A DNA stretch of 64,000 nt from Cupriavidus pauculus. GTDB taxonomy: Bacteria; Pseudomonadota; Gammaproteobacteria; Burkholderiales; Burkholderiaceae. The translations under genes were made by a program, and so were the position numbers. The notes under the pieces were generated by a model, which did not search any database, had not been told where the DNA came from, and saw only the letters and a list, made by a program, of their open reading frames with translations. The stretch covers positions 62,001-126,000 of the forward strand of contig NZ_BPUO01000001.1 in assembly GCF_022179805.1 (NCBI RefSeq). The letters are read 5' to 3'. Below are positions 1-8,739 of the stretch, piece by piece. The first letter of the stretch is position 1. The number at the start of each line of letters is the position of its first letter.

Positions 1-941
1 GTGCCGTCGACGGCGTCAGCTTCGACGTGCTCAAGGGCGAGACGCTGGGCGTGGTGGGCGAATCCGGCTGCGGCAAGTCCACCACGGCGCGGCTGCTGAT
101 GCAGCTCACCGCGCACGACAGCGGCGAGCTGATTTTCGATGCGCAGGGCGTGGGCACGCCGCAACTGCCGATGAAGGCGTTCCGCAGCCAGGTGCAGATG
201 GTGTTCCAGGACAGCTATTCGTCGCTGAACCCGCGCCTGACCATCGAGGAATCGATCGCTTTCACGCCGCGCGTGCACGGTGTGCCGTCGAATGAAGCCA
301 CCGAGCGTGCGCGCTATCTGCTGGAACGCGTGGGCCTGGAGCCGAATCGCTTTGCCGGGCGCTATCCGCATGAGCTGTCGGGCGGGCAGCGCCAGCGCGT
401 GAACATCGCGCGTGCGCTGGCGCTGCGCCCCCGGCTGGTGATCCTGGACGAAGCGGTGTCCGCGCTGGACAAGTCGGTCGAGGCGCAGGTGCTGAACCTG
501 CTGCTGGACCTCAAGGCGGAATTCGACCTGACCTACGTCTTCATCAGCCACGACCTCAACGTGATTCGCTACCTGTGCGACCGCGTGATGGTCATGTACC
601 TGGGCAAGGTCGTGGAAATTGGCGATACCGCGCAGGTCTACGCCAACCCGGCCCACCCGTACACGCGCGCGCTGCTGGCGTCGATGCCGTCGATGGACCC
701 GGACCACCGCACGCTGGCTGCGCCGTTGGCCGGCGATCCGCCGAACCCGATCAATCCGCCATCGGGCTGCAGCTTCCACCCGCGCTGCGCACGCGCCGAA
801 CCCGTGTGCGAACGCCGCGCACCGGCCTTGTCCGACGCGCTGGCCGGCCATCCGGTGTCCTGCCTGATGGCGATGCCCGACGGCGGACACTCGCTGCCGC
901 TGCGCCGCATGACGCCGGGCTTGCACGCGGCCACGCCCTGA
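1..941 (+). CDS. Oligopeptide/dipeptide ABC transporter ATPase, DppF/OppF type (5' end outside window)
   Basis: This is one of two ATPase subunits that power import of peptides or related solutes at the inner membrane. The frame is already open at base 3 and no start lies in the window, so the first residues are missing. In order the protein shows Walker A (GESGCGKST), a Q-loop (VFQDS), the ABC signature (LSGGQRQR), Walker B (LVILDEA) and the switch His (FISHD). The C-terminal tail (HPYTRALL, then GCSFHPRC) with spaced cysteines is typical of the oligopeptide/dipeptide ATPase family. It is followed 17 bases later by a second ATPase gene, so the two probably form a heterodimer. The substrate is unknown; the amidase next door suggests amides or small peptides (inference). 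Confidence 0.93.
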   Translation, partial: AVDGVSFDVLKGETLGVVGESGCGKSTTARLLMQLTAHDSGELIFDAQGVGTPQLPMKAFRSQVQMVFQDSYSSLNPRLTIEESIAFTPRVHGVPSNEATERARYLLERVGLEPNRFAGRYPHELSGGQRQRVNIARALALRPRLVILDEAVSALDKSVEAQVLNLLLDLKAEFDLTYVFISHDLNVIRYLCDRVMVMYLGKVVEIGDTAQVYANPAHPYTRALLASMPSMDPDHRTLAAPLAGDPPNPINPPSGCSFHPRCARAEPVCERRAPALSDALAGHPVSCLMAMPDGGHSLPLRRMTPGLHAATP

Positions 942-958
942 ATTCGCCAGAGATTTCG

Positions 959-1993
959 ATGTCCACAGACTCCACCACCCAGTCCCCTGCGACCCCAGCG
1001 TCCCCTACGCCCGCCGTGTCCGTACGCGACCTGCGGGTGACCTTCTCGGGCGGCGGCAAGACCATCCAGGCCGTCAACGGCGTGTCGCTCGACGTGGCAC
1101 CCGGCGAGGCCGTGGCGCTCATCGGCGAATCGGGTTCGGGCAAGAGCGTGACGCTGCGCGCGCTGATGCGCCTGCATCCGCCGCGCCGCACCACGATGAC
1201 CGGCGACATCCGCGTCGATGGCCAGCCAGTGCTGAAGCTGGACAAACGCGCGCTGGCCCGCATGCGCGGCGGCACGGTGGCCATGGTGTTCCAGGAACCG
1301 TTGCTGGCGCTGGACCCGGTCTACACCGTGGGCCAGCAGATCGTGGAATGCATCCGCACCCATCGCAAGGTGTCGAAGGCCGAGGCACAGGCGCTGGCGC
1401 TCAAGGCGCTGGAATCGGTGCGGATTCCCAGTCCGGAGCGCCGCCTGGCCGCCTATCCTCATGAGATGTCCGGCGGCATGCGCCAGCGGGCGATGATCGC
1501 GCTGGCGCTGTCGGCGCAGCCGAAGATCCTGCTGGCGGACGAACCGACCACGGCGCTGGACGCCACCGTGCAGATCCAGGTGCTGATCCTGCTGCGCGAA
1601 CTGCAACGCGAGCTGGGCCTGTCGATTGTCTTCGTGACGCACGACATTGGCGCCGCCGTGGAAATTGCCGACCGCGTGGCCGTGATGTATGGCGGGCGCA
1701 TCGTCGAGGAAGGCCCGATCCGCACGCTGATGCGCGAGGCGCGCCATCCATACACGGTAGCGCTGCTGCAGAGCCGCCAGCACGGCATGGAGCCCGGCCA
1801 GCGCCTGCAGACCATCGGCGGCGCGCCGCCGGACCTGGCCGCATTGCCGCCCGGCTGCTCGTTCGCGCCGCGCTGCCCGCACGTGCGCCCCGCCTGCCTG
1901 GCCGAAGTGCCGCCGGCGGTGACGCTGGGCGGCGGCCATCGCGTCAGTTGCGTGCTGGCGGCCGAACCGGCCTCCAGCGAATGCGCGGCCTGA
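959..1993 (+). CDS. Oligopeptide/dipeptide ABC transporter ATPase, DppD/OppD type
   Basis: This is the partner ATPase of the preceding gene. I start it at the ATG at 959, which gives 344 residues. The open frame extends further upstream, but only as a shadow of the previous gene. It shows Walker A (GESGSGKS), a Q-loop (VFQEP), the signature MSGGMRQR, Walker B (ILLADEP) and the H-loop (FVTHD). The C-terminal tail (HPYTVALL, PPGCSFAPRC) has cysteines placed as in the dipeptide transporter family. Membrane and binding-protein genes are not in the window and presumably lie upstream. The first 20 or so residues are Ser/Thr/Pro-rich and look disordered. Confidence 0.95.
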   Translation: MSTDSTTQSPATPASPTPAVSVRDLRVTFSGGGKTIQAVNGVSLDVAPGEAVALIGESGSGKSVTLRALMRLHPPRRTTMTGDIRVDGQPVLKLDKRALARMRGGTVAMVFQEPLLALDPVYTVGQQIVECIRTHRKVSKAEAQALALKALESVRIPSPERRLAAYPHEMSGGMRQRAMIALALSAQPKILLADEPTTALDATVQIQVLILLRELQRELGLSIVFVTHDIGAAVEIADRVAVMYGGRIVEEGPIRTLMREARHPYTVALLQSRQHGMEPGQRLQTIGGAPPDLAALPPGCSFAPRCPHVRPACLAEVPPAVTLGGGHRVSCVLAAEPASSECAA

Positions 1994-2039
1994 CACCGCC
2001 TATGCTTCCTTCACTTGTCACACAAGGAATTCCGACACC

Positions 2040-3230
2040 ATGAGCCTGGCCACCCATCCCGCCCGCGCGTTCCTGCCCTACCCCGATGCCGCCGTGCCGA
2101 ACGCCGCCGCCGGCCCGCTGCGCGGCCTGACCTTCGCGGTCAAGGATCTGTTCGACGTGGCCGGCTATCCCACGGGCGGCGGCAACCCGCATGTGTTGGC
2201 GCGCTCGGGCATCAAGTCGGCCACCGCGCCCACCGTGCAGAAGCTGCTCGACGCTGGCGCCAGGTTCGTGGGCAAGGTGCACACCGACGAGCTGGCCTTC
2301 TCGATGAACGGCCAGAACCACCACTACGGCGGCCCGTACAACGGCGCGGCGCCCGATCGAATCACGGGCGGCTCGTCGTCGGGCTCGGCGTCCGCGGTAT
2401 CGAACCAGCTCGCCGACTTTGCACTCGGCACCGACACGGGCGGCTCGGTGCGCGCGCCGGCCAGCCACTGCGGGCTGTTCGGCATCCGTCCGTCGCATGG
2501 ACGGATTTCGCTGCGACAGTGCATGCCGCTGTGTGAATCACTCGATACCTGCGGCTTTTTCGCGCGCGATATAGGTACCTTCGCCCGTGTGGCCAACGTG
2601 CTGCTGGGCACCGATGGCGATCCGCTGCCAGCCCGGCCCCGGCTGCTGCTGGCCACCGACCTGTTTGCACTGCCCACTCCCGAGGCACGTGCGGCACTGG
2701 CGCCGACTGTCGCGCGGATCGAAGCCATCCTCGGCAAGGCCACGGGCGTCGACGTGGCCGACCGGCCGTTATCCGACCTGTACTGGGCCTTCCGCTATGT
2801 GCAGGGATGGGAGGCGTGGCAGGCCGACGGCGCGCTGATCGAGCAATACGGCCTGCAGCTCGGCCCCGACGTGGCGGGCCGCTTTGCGTTCAGCAAGGGC
2901 GTCACGGCCGCGCAGTTCGAGCAATCGACCGCCGTGCGAAGCGAGTTCACCGCGCACCTGGGCCGCCTGCTGGGCCACGACAGCATCCTGATGCTGCCGA
3001 CCATGCCCGACATCGCGCCGCTGCGCTCGGCGCCCATGGAATCGCTGGAAGACTACCGGACCGCCGCAGCGCATACACTGTGCCTGACGCCGCTGTCCGG
3101 TTTTCCGCAATTGAGCCTGCCGCTGTCGGGGCGGGCTGGCGCGCCACTGGGTATCTCGCTGATCGGGCCGAAAGGCAGTGACCAGAGCCTGGTGGCCGTA
3201 GCCGAGTCGTTGATGACGGCGCTGGTTTGA
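2040..3230 (+). CDS. Amidase signature family hydrolase
   Basis: This 396-residue enzyme hydrolyses an amide bond and probably acts in the cytoplasm, since no signal peptide is visible. Family motifs are clear: the catalytic Lys in FAVKDLFD (Lys35), the Ser-rich loop GGSSSGSA (cis-Ser about 112) and the nucleophile region DTGGSVRAPA (Ser about 136), giving the Ser-cisSer-Lys triad. An AAGG-type Shine-Dalgarno lies just upstream of the ATG. It lies directly behind the two peptide-importer ATPases and ahead of a DUF3830 gene, so a role in breaking down an imported amide is plausible. Sequence alone does not separate it from general amidases or formamidase-like members. Confidence 0.92.
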   Translation: MSLATHPARAFLPYPDAAVPNAAAGPLRGLTFAVKDLFDVAGYPTGGGNPHVLARSGIKSATAPTVQKLLDAGARFVGKVHTDELAFSMNGQNHHYGGPYNGAAPDRITGGSSSGSASAVSNQLADFALGTDTGGSVRAPASHCGLFGIRPSHGRISLRQCMPLCESLDTCGFFARDIGTFARVANVLLGTDGDPLPARPRLLLATDLFALPTPEARAALAPTVARIEAILGKATGVDVADRPLSDLYWAFRYVQGWEAWQADGALIEQYGLQLGPDVAGRFAFSKGVTAAQFEQSTAVRSEFTAHLGRLLGHDSILMLPTMPDIAPLRSAPMESLEDYRTAAAHTLCLTPLSGFPQLSLPLSGRAGAPLGISLIGPKGSDQSLVAVAESLMTALV

Positions 3231-3268
3231 TCCCCAAATCCGCATCCCTGCCAGAAAAGGAACGGTTC

Positions 3269-3682
3269 ATGACCCGACTCCGCATCACCGCCGCCGGCCA
3301 GACCTTCATTGCCGAAACACACCCCGACGCGCCCGACACCGTGGCGGCCTTCATGAAGCTGCTGCCCTACCGGCAGAAGCTGATCCACGTGCGCTGGAGC
3401 GGCGAAGGCTGCTGGATTCCGCTGGGCGAGTTTAAGCTTGGCGTCGGCTTTGAAAACCACACCAGCCACCCGTCCGTGGGCGACATCCTGTTCTACCCGG
3501 GCGGCTACAGCGAAACCGAGATCATCCTGGCCTACGGCAGTTGCCGCTTTGCCAGCAAGATGGGCCAACTGGCCGGCAACCACTTCCTGACCATCGTCGA
3601 AGGCAAGGAAAACCTGCGCGCGCTGGGCACCAAGGTGCTGTGGGAAGGTGCCCAGGACGTGGTGTTCGAACTGGCGGAATAA
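3269..3682 (+). CDS. DUF3830 family protein
   Basis: This 137-residue protein resembles the DUF3830 family, which I recall as adopting a cyclophilin-like fold. The frame is open from 3227, but I start at the ATG at 3269 because it follows a purine-rich ribosome site (AAAAGGA) and matches the family's usual N-terminus (RLRITAAGQTF). Typical features are the WSGEGCWIPLG and HPSVGDILFYPGG segments. Family members commonly sit beside peptide-type ABC transporters and amidases, as here. The biochemical role is unknown; a small-molecule-binding or hydrolytic role in the same catabolic route is inference. Confidence 0.8.
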   Translation: MTRLRITAAGQTFIAETHPDAPDTVAAFMKLLPYRQKLIHVRWSGEGCWIPLGEFKLGVGFENHTSHPSVGDILFYPGGYSETEIILAYGSCRFASKMGQLAGNHFLTIVEGKENLRALGTKVLWEGAQDVVFELAE

Positions 3683-3765
3683 CCGGCCCAGTAGCCGGCC
3701 GGGTAGCTGGCGGGCGCGGGATTTGCCAGAATCACGGCATCGTCCCCACCCGCCGAGCGTTTCCC

Positions 3766-4002
3766 ATGTACATGATCTACTGGACCGAAGCCACCGCCGA
3801 AGGCATGGCGCCGCATGCCCAGTCGTTTCCCGGCGACGCGCTGCGCGATGCGCTGCAATTTGCCGAAGCGCTGCGCCGGCGCCAGTTTGCCGGCGAGCCG
3901 GTGAGCTTTGTCACGCTGTGTTCGGAAAACCCGAACGCGGTGGGCAAGCCCGGCGCGGCGGATCCGCCAGCCGACTACGAATGGAAGAAGCGCCGGCCCT
4001 GA
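3766..4002 (+). CDS. Small hypothetical protein (78 aa)
   Basis: I do not recognise a named family. The protein opens MYMIYWTEA, has an amphipathic middle (RDALQFAEALRRRQFAG) and ends in a charged WKKRRP tail. It has no signal peptide or membrane segment. The codon usage is strongly G/C in third position, like true genes nearby, and the open frame fills the gap between the DUF3830 gene and the convergent efflux pump. Its stop lies 20 bases from the stop of that pump. It is probably a real, lineage-specific cytoplasmic protein. Confidence 0.6.
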   Translation: MYMIYWTEATAEGMAPHAQSFPGDALRDALQFAEALRRRQFAGEPVSFVTLCSENPNAVGKPGAADPPADYEWKKRRP

Positions 4003-4022
4003 TTGCCCCAGGCGCCCCCTGC

Positions 4023-7000
4023 TCAGCCCGCCAGCACGCCGCCCTCGTCCTCGGGCGGCTTGACCCGGAACCACGTGGCATACAGCGCGGGCAGGAACAG
4101 CAGCGTGAGCACCGTGGCCACCACCAGGCCGCCCATGATGGCCACCGCCATCGGCCCCCAGAATGTCGAGCGCGACAGCGGAATCATGGCCAGCACCGCC
4201 GCCGCGGCGGTCAGGATGATCGGCCGGAAGCGGCGCACCGCCGATTCGACGATCGCGTTCCAGGGCGGCAGCCCGGACTGGATGTCCTGCTCGATCTGGT
4301 CCACCAGGATCACCGAGTTGCGGATGATCATCCCCAGCAGCGCGGTAATGCCAAGCTGCGCGACAAACCCCATCGGCGAGTGCAGCAGCAGCAGCGTGGC
4401 GGCGGCGCCGATCAGTCCGAGCGGCCCGGTCAGGAACACCATCACTGCGCGCGAGAAGCTGTGCAGTTGCAGCATCAGCAGCGTGAAGATCAGGAAGATG
4501 CACAGCGGCAGCTGGGCGGCAATCGACGCACCGGCCTTGCCGCTTTCCTCGTCGGCGCCGGCAATCGTGATCCGGTAGCCGGCCGGCAGCGACGCGCGGA
4601 TCGGGTCGAGCTTCGGGTTGATCTGCGCGCTCACGGTGGGGCCCTGGATGCCGTCGACGATATCGGACTGCACGGTGATGCCGAAGTCGCGGTTCTCGCG
4701 CCAGATCACGCCAGGCTCGGACTTCAACGTGACACGGGCAATCTGCGTCAGCGGCACGGCGCGGCCGGTGCTGGTAGGCACCAGTACGTTGTTCAGGTCC
4801 GACATCGTGTCGCGCTCGTTGCGCGGCGTACGCATGATGATGTCGATCAGCTTGTCGGCATCGCGGTACTGCCCCACCGGCACGCCCGTCAGCACCGCCT
4901 GCGTGGCCCGGGCGATGGCGTTGGTGGTCACGCCCAGCGCGCGCGCCTTGTCCTGGTCCAGCTCCAGGCGCAGCATCTTGACGTTCTCGTTCCAGTTGTC
5001 GTTCACGCCCACGGTATTGGGGTTCGCAGCCATGATCGCGCGCACCTGATCGGCCACCTTGCGCACGCCGGCCGCATCGGGCCCGATCACGCGGAACTGC
5101 ACCGGGTACTGCACGGGCGGCCCGTTGGGCAGCAGCTTCACCCGGCCGCGCAACTGCGGGAATTCCGTGGCCAGCACGCGTTCGATGCGCTTGCGCAGCG
5201 CGTCGCGCGCCTCCACGGTCACGGGCATCACGATGGCCTGCGCCACGTTCGATTGCGGGAAGATCTGGTCCAGCGGCAGGTAGAAGCGCGGCGCGCCGAT
5301 GCCCACGAACGACGTCACGCTCTCCACGGCCTTGTCGCGGCGCATGGCAACCTCGAAGCGCTTGGTGATGGCCTCGGTCTCGGCAAACGCGGTGCCTTCC
5401 GGCATCCACATTTCCACCATCAGCTCCGGGCGGCTGGAATCGGGGAAGAACTGCTTCTCCACATACTTGAATGCCAGCAGCCCCAGCGCAAACGCCACCA
5501 GCGTGATGGCGATCACGGTCTTGCGCCACGTGACGCACCAGTTCACCAGCTTGCGGAAGCGCGCGTAGAACGGCGTATCGAAGACCTCATGATGGCCGCC
5601 GTCGTGCGGACGCGTCTTCAGGATCAGGTAGCCCAGGTACGGCGTGAAGTACACGGCCGCCAGCCACGACAGCACCAGCGCCAGCGCCGTCACGGCAAAG
5701 ATCGCGAACGTGTATTCGCCCACCGTGGAGCGCGCCAGCCCCACCGGCAGGAAGCCCGCCGCCGTGATCAGTGTGCCGGTCAGCATCGGCATGGCCGTGG
5801 ACGTGTAGGCAAAGGTGGCGGCCTCCATCTTCGAGAAGCCCTCCTCCAGCTTGCGCACCATCATCTCCACCGCGATGATGGCGTCATCCACCAGCAGCCC
5901 GAGCGCGATGATCAGCGCCCCCAGCGATATCTTGTGCAGGCCGATGCCGAAGATGTTCATGAACAGGAACGTCACGGCCAGCACCAGCGGGATGGTCAGC
6001 GCAACCACCAGGCCCGGGCGCACGTCCAGCCGCAGCGGCCGGGTATGCAGGCCCAGCGCCACGAAGCTCACGCCCAGCACGATCACCACGGCCTCGATCA
6101 GCACGTGCACGAATTCGCCCACGCTGCGCTTGACGGCCTGGGGCTGGTCCTGCACCTGGTCCATCTCGATGCCTACCGGCAACTGACCGCGCATGCCATC
6201 GGTCACGCGGCGCAGTTCCTTGCCCAGCGCGATGATGTCGCCGCCCTTTTCCATCGAGATGCCCAGCCCGATCACGTCCTTGCCGTTGAAGCGCATCTTG
6301 CTGACGGGCGGGTCCACATAGGCGCGGTACACGTGCGCGATGTCGCCCAGCCGGATGTTGGCGATGCCGTTGGGGCCGCGCAGCACCAGGTTCTGCAGGT
6401 CTTCCACGTCGCCAAGCTGGCCCGTGACGCGCACCTGCAGGTTGTCGGTCGGCGTCACCAGCACGCCGCTGCCCGTGGGGTTGTTCTGCTCGGAGATCTG
6501 GTTGGCGATGGCGTTGATGTCGAGCCCAAGCTGCGCAAAGCGCGCCTGGTTGAACTCGATGAAGACCTTCTCGTCCTGCAGCCCCAGCAGCGTGACCTTG
6601 GCCACGGCCGGGATGCGCAGCAGTTCCTGGCGCACCAGGTCGGCGTACTCGCGCAGTTCCTTGTAGTTGAAGCCATCGGCGGACAGCGCGTAGATGGATC
6701 CATACACGTCGCCGAACTCGTCGTTGAAGAACGGCCCGCGCACGCCCTGCGGCAGCGTCTGCTGGATATCGCCGATCTTCTTGCGCACCGTGTACCAGAT
6801 CTGCGCGGTGTCCTTGGCCGGCGAGTTGTCGGCCAATTGGAAGATCACCGTGGTTTCGCCCGGCTTGGAGAAGCTGCGAATCTTGTCGGCATACGGCACT
6901 TCCTGCAGTTGCCGCTCGATCTTGTCAGTCACCTGCACGGCGATCTGCTCGGCCGTGGCGCCGGGCCAGAACGCCTGCACCACCATGACCCGGAACGTGA

Positions 7001-7133
7001 ACGGCGGGTCTTCGTCCTGGCCAAGCTGGAAGAACGCCAGCAGGCCGCCCACCAGCAGCACGACCAATAGATAGCGGGTCAGCGGCTGGTGTTCAAGCGC
7101 CCAGCGCGACAGGTTAAAGCGGGAATGTTCCAT
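4023..7133 (-). CDS. RND efflux transporter permease subunit
   Basis: This 1036-residue inner-membrane pump uses the proton gradient to expel compounds through a tripartite complex. The length and layout (one N-terminal helix, a large periplasmic loop, a block of helices, then the same again) are those of the AcrB/MexF superfamily. The N-terminus (RYLLVVLLVGGLLAFFQLGQDEDPPFTFR) and the segment LLVDDAIIAVEMMVRKLEEG, with the Asp pair of the proton relay, are typical. It resembles the shorter RND members found with lipoprotein adaptors rather than AcrB itself. The adaptor gene precedes it with 9 bases between, so the two are co-transcribed. No outer-membrane channel gene is adjacent. The substrate is unknown. 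Confidence 0.95.
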   Translation of the reverse strand: MEHSRFNLSRWALEHQPLTRYLLVVLLVGGLLAFFQLGQDEDPPFTFRVMVVQAFWPGATAEQIAVQVTDKIERQLQEVPYADKIRSFSKPGETTVIFQLADNSPAKDTAQIWYTVRKKIGDIQQTLPQGVRGPFFNDEFGDVYGSIYALSADGFNYKELREYADLVRQELLRIPAVAKVTLLGLQDEKVFIEFNQARFAQLGLDINAIANQISEQNNPTGSGVLVTPTDNLQVRVTGQLGDVEDLQNLVLRGPNGIANIRLGDIAHVYRAYVDPPVSKMRFNGKDVIGLGISMEKGGDIIALGKELRRVTDGMRGQLPVGIEMDQVQDQPQAVKRSVGEFVHVLIEAVVIVLGVSFVALGLHTRPLRLDVRPGLVVALTIPLVLAVTFLFMNIFGIGLHKISLGALIIALGLLVDDAIIAVEMMVRKLEEGFSKMEAATFAYTSTAMPMLTGTLITAAGFLPVGLARSTVGEYTFAIFAVTALALVLSWLAAVYFTPYLGYLILKTRPHDGGHHEVFDTPFYARFRKLVNWCVTWRKTVIAITLVAFALGLLAFKYVEKQFFPDSSRPELMVEMWMPEGTAFAETEAITKRFEVAMRRDKAVESVTSFVGIGAPRFYLPLDQIFPQSNVAQAIVMPVTVEARDALRKRIERVLATEFPQLRGRVKLLPNGPPVQYPVQFRVIGPDAAGVRKVADQVRAIMAANPNTVGVNDNWNENVKMLRLELDQDKARALGVTTNAIARATQAVLTGVPVGQYRDADKLIDIIMRTPRNERDTMSDLNNVLVPTSTGRAVPLTQIARVTLKSEPGVIWRENRDFGITVQSDIVDGIQGPTVSAQINPKLDPIRASLPAGYRITIAGADEESGKAGASIAAQLPLCIFLIFTLLMLQLHSFSRAVMVFLTGPLGLIGAAATLLLLHSPMGFVAQLGITALLGMIIRNSVILVDQIEQDIQSGLPPWNAIVESAVRRFRPIILTAAAAVLAMIPLSRSTFWGPMAVAIMGGLVVATVLTLLFLPALYATWFRVKPPEDEGGVLAG

Positions 7134-7142
7134 CTGCCGCCC

Positions 7143-8396
7143 TCAACCCAGGCGGCGGGACGAATCCAGCGCGCTCAGTTGCGCACCGGGATTGGACGCG
7201 GGCTGCGACGGCGCCACGCTCTGCATCGGCTTGACCTTCTGTCCCGGCTTGAGCAGGTGCACCCCGGCCGTAACGATGGTCTGGCCCGGCGTCAGGCCCT
7301 GGCGCACTTCGATCAGGTTGCCCTGCGCCTGGCCCAGCGTCACGGGCACGGGCTTCACCGTGCCGGTACCGCCCTGTCCGGGCTGGTAGATCCACACCTG
7401 GTTGGAACTCTTGTCCTGCAACAGCGCGGTCAGCGGAACGCGGATGCTGGTGGCCTCGCCCGTACGCGTGAACGACACCACGGCGGTCATGCCGATGCGC
7501 AGGTCCGCCGGCGGGTTCGGGATGCTGACACGCGTGGGATAGGTGCGCGTGACCGGATCGGCGGCGGCAGAGATCTCGCGCACGCGGCCCGGCAGCGCGC
7601 GCGTCGGGTCTGACCACGTATGGATCGAGACATCGGTGATGCCGCGCAGCATGTCCACCTGGTCTTCGGGCAGGCCGATGGCCACTTCCTTTTCGGCCGT
7701 CTGCGCCACGCGTACGACGGGCTGGCCCGGCGTCACCACCTGGCCCACTTCGGTATCGATGGCAGTGACGACGCCGTCCGCGTCGGCGGTCAGCACGGCA
7801 TAGCCGGTCTGGTTCGACTGGTTGCGCAGATTGGCCTGGGCCTGGTCCAGCCGCGATGCGGCCGAATCGAACGTGGCCTGGCGGCGATTGAGTTCGGCCG
7901 CGCTGATGAAATTCTTGGCCGCCAGCTCCTTGTAGCGCTTCAGGTCGGCGGCAGCCAGGTCGCGGTCGGTCTTGGCCGCGTCGTGCTGGGCGCGTGCGCC
8001 CGATTCAGCCAGGGCCAGGTCGGTGGGATCCAGCCGCGCCAGCGGCTGACCCTTGCGCACGCTGGCGCCAACGTCGACCAGCCGGGCTGCGATCTTGCCG
8101 CCCACGCGGAAACCGAGCCGCGATTCGATCCGTGGGCGAACCTCGCCCGAAAACTCGAACTCGGTCTTGCCGGCCGCCGGGCTCAGTTGCATCACGCGCA
8201 CGGGCCGCACATCCTCCACCGGCTCGGCCTTCTTGCCGCACCCGCCCAGCGCCAGCAGTCCGGCCAGGGCCAGCAGGCCCATCGCCATCCCGGCCGTCCG
8301 CGCGCGGCGACGCTTCGCGGGCGACGCCTGACGCGATTTCTGGAAGACCTCAACTTCATTGGCCGCAACTTCCGGCCCGGCAGATGGCACTGGCAT
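7143..8396 (-). CDS. RND efflux periplasmic adaptor (membrane fusion) lipoprotein
   Basis: This protein links the RND pump to an outer-membrane channel. The open frame reaches back to 8609, but I start at the ATG at 8396 (417 aa). A good promoter lies at 8547-8575, so transcription probably begins near 8540, and 8396 is the first in-frame ATG after that. From this start there is a basic N-terminus, then a lipoprotein-like signal (LLALAGLLALGGCGKK). After it come the biotinyl-lipoyl-like beta domain, a helical hairpin (DLAAADLKRYKELAAKNF...) and a beta-barrel (VGQVVTPGQPV). No strong Shine-Dalgarno is visible, and the roughly 35-residue n-region before the hydrophobic stretch is long, so an internal start remains possible. 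Confidence 0.88.
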   Translation of the reverse strand: MPVPSAGPEVAANEVEVFQKSRQASPAKRRRARTAGMAMGLLALAGLLALGGCGKKAEPVEDVRPVRVMQLSPAAGKTEFEFSGEVRPRIESRLGFRVGGKIAARLVDVGASVRKGQPLARLDPTDLALAESGARAQHDAAKTDRDLAAADLKRYKELAAKNFISAAELNRRQATFDSAASRLDQAQANLRNQSNQTGYAVLTADADGVVTAIDTEVGQVVTPGQPVVRVAQTAEKEVAIGLPEDQVDMLRGITDVSIHTWSDPTRALPGRVREISAAADPVTRTYPTRVSIPNPPADLRIGMTAVVSFTRTGEATSIRVPLTALLQDKSSNQVWIYQPGQGGTGTVKPVPVTLGQAQGNLIEVRQGLTPGQTIVTAGVHLLKPGQKVKPMQSVAPSQPASNPGAQLSALDSSRRLG

Positions 8397-8739
8397 GGAC
8401 AAGCGTCTTGAGTCGTTGGATGGATCGGGGGCACTGCGCGGCACAAAAGCCGAAGGATGTAACTCTTGCGTCACCACCGGAGGGTTGGCGGCAACGACCC
8501 AGCCATCGGAAATGATCGGCCGGAAATAAATAACTTTTCGGTCAGTAATATAACGAGCGGCCTTGAGTGCGTCAAACGCCGGATGACGAACGGTTGTATC
8601 CGGCGACAAAATGTCGCGCGGCCGGCGCCGACTGTGCTAGTGCCCTATTCGCGCCCCGCCACCGCCGCGCGCTGAGGCCGATGTTACAATTCGCGGCTTT
8701 GGCGCCGCCCCCGCCATCCCCACCAAGAAAGAGATTGGC
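8397..8739. other. Intergenic region between the efflux operon and the HpnD-like gene
   Basis: This 343-base gap holds the divergent control region of the two neighbouring transcription units. On the minus strand there is a sigma-70-like promoter at 8547-8575 with a leader of about 145 bases before the efflux adaptor. On the plus strand a TACAAT at 8685-8690 is a plausible -10 element for the HpnD-like gene. The segment TACTGACCG on the minus strand, just after the -10 box, looks like half of an operator, but I could not find a convincing second half. No regulator gene is adjacent. Confidence 0.6.
8547..8575 (-). promoter_or_regulatory. Sigma-70-type promoter of the RND efflux operon
   Basis: On the minus strand TTGACG (8570-8575) and TATATT (8547-8552) are separated by exactly 17 bases, a near-consensus promoter. 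It lies inside the long open frame upstream of the adaptor and argues against any start codon before about 8540. Confidence 0.7.

Noticed and set aside
638..1996. Minus-strand open frame across the two ABC ATPase genes
   Set aside because: It is a shadow of two well-formed ATPase genes, with Arg/Ala/His-rich low-complexity translation.
3648..7070. Long plus-strand open frame (over 1100 codons) across the efflux pump
   Set aside because: It is antisense to a complete RND permease, is rich in His, Arg and Gln, and has no family motifs; long antisense frames are expected at this GC content.
8397..8609. N-terminal extension of the efflux adaptor to 8609
   Set aside because: A near-consensus promoter lies inside it, and the extra residues are not adaptor-like.
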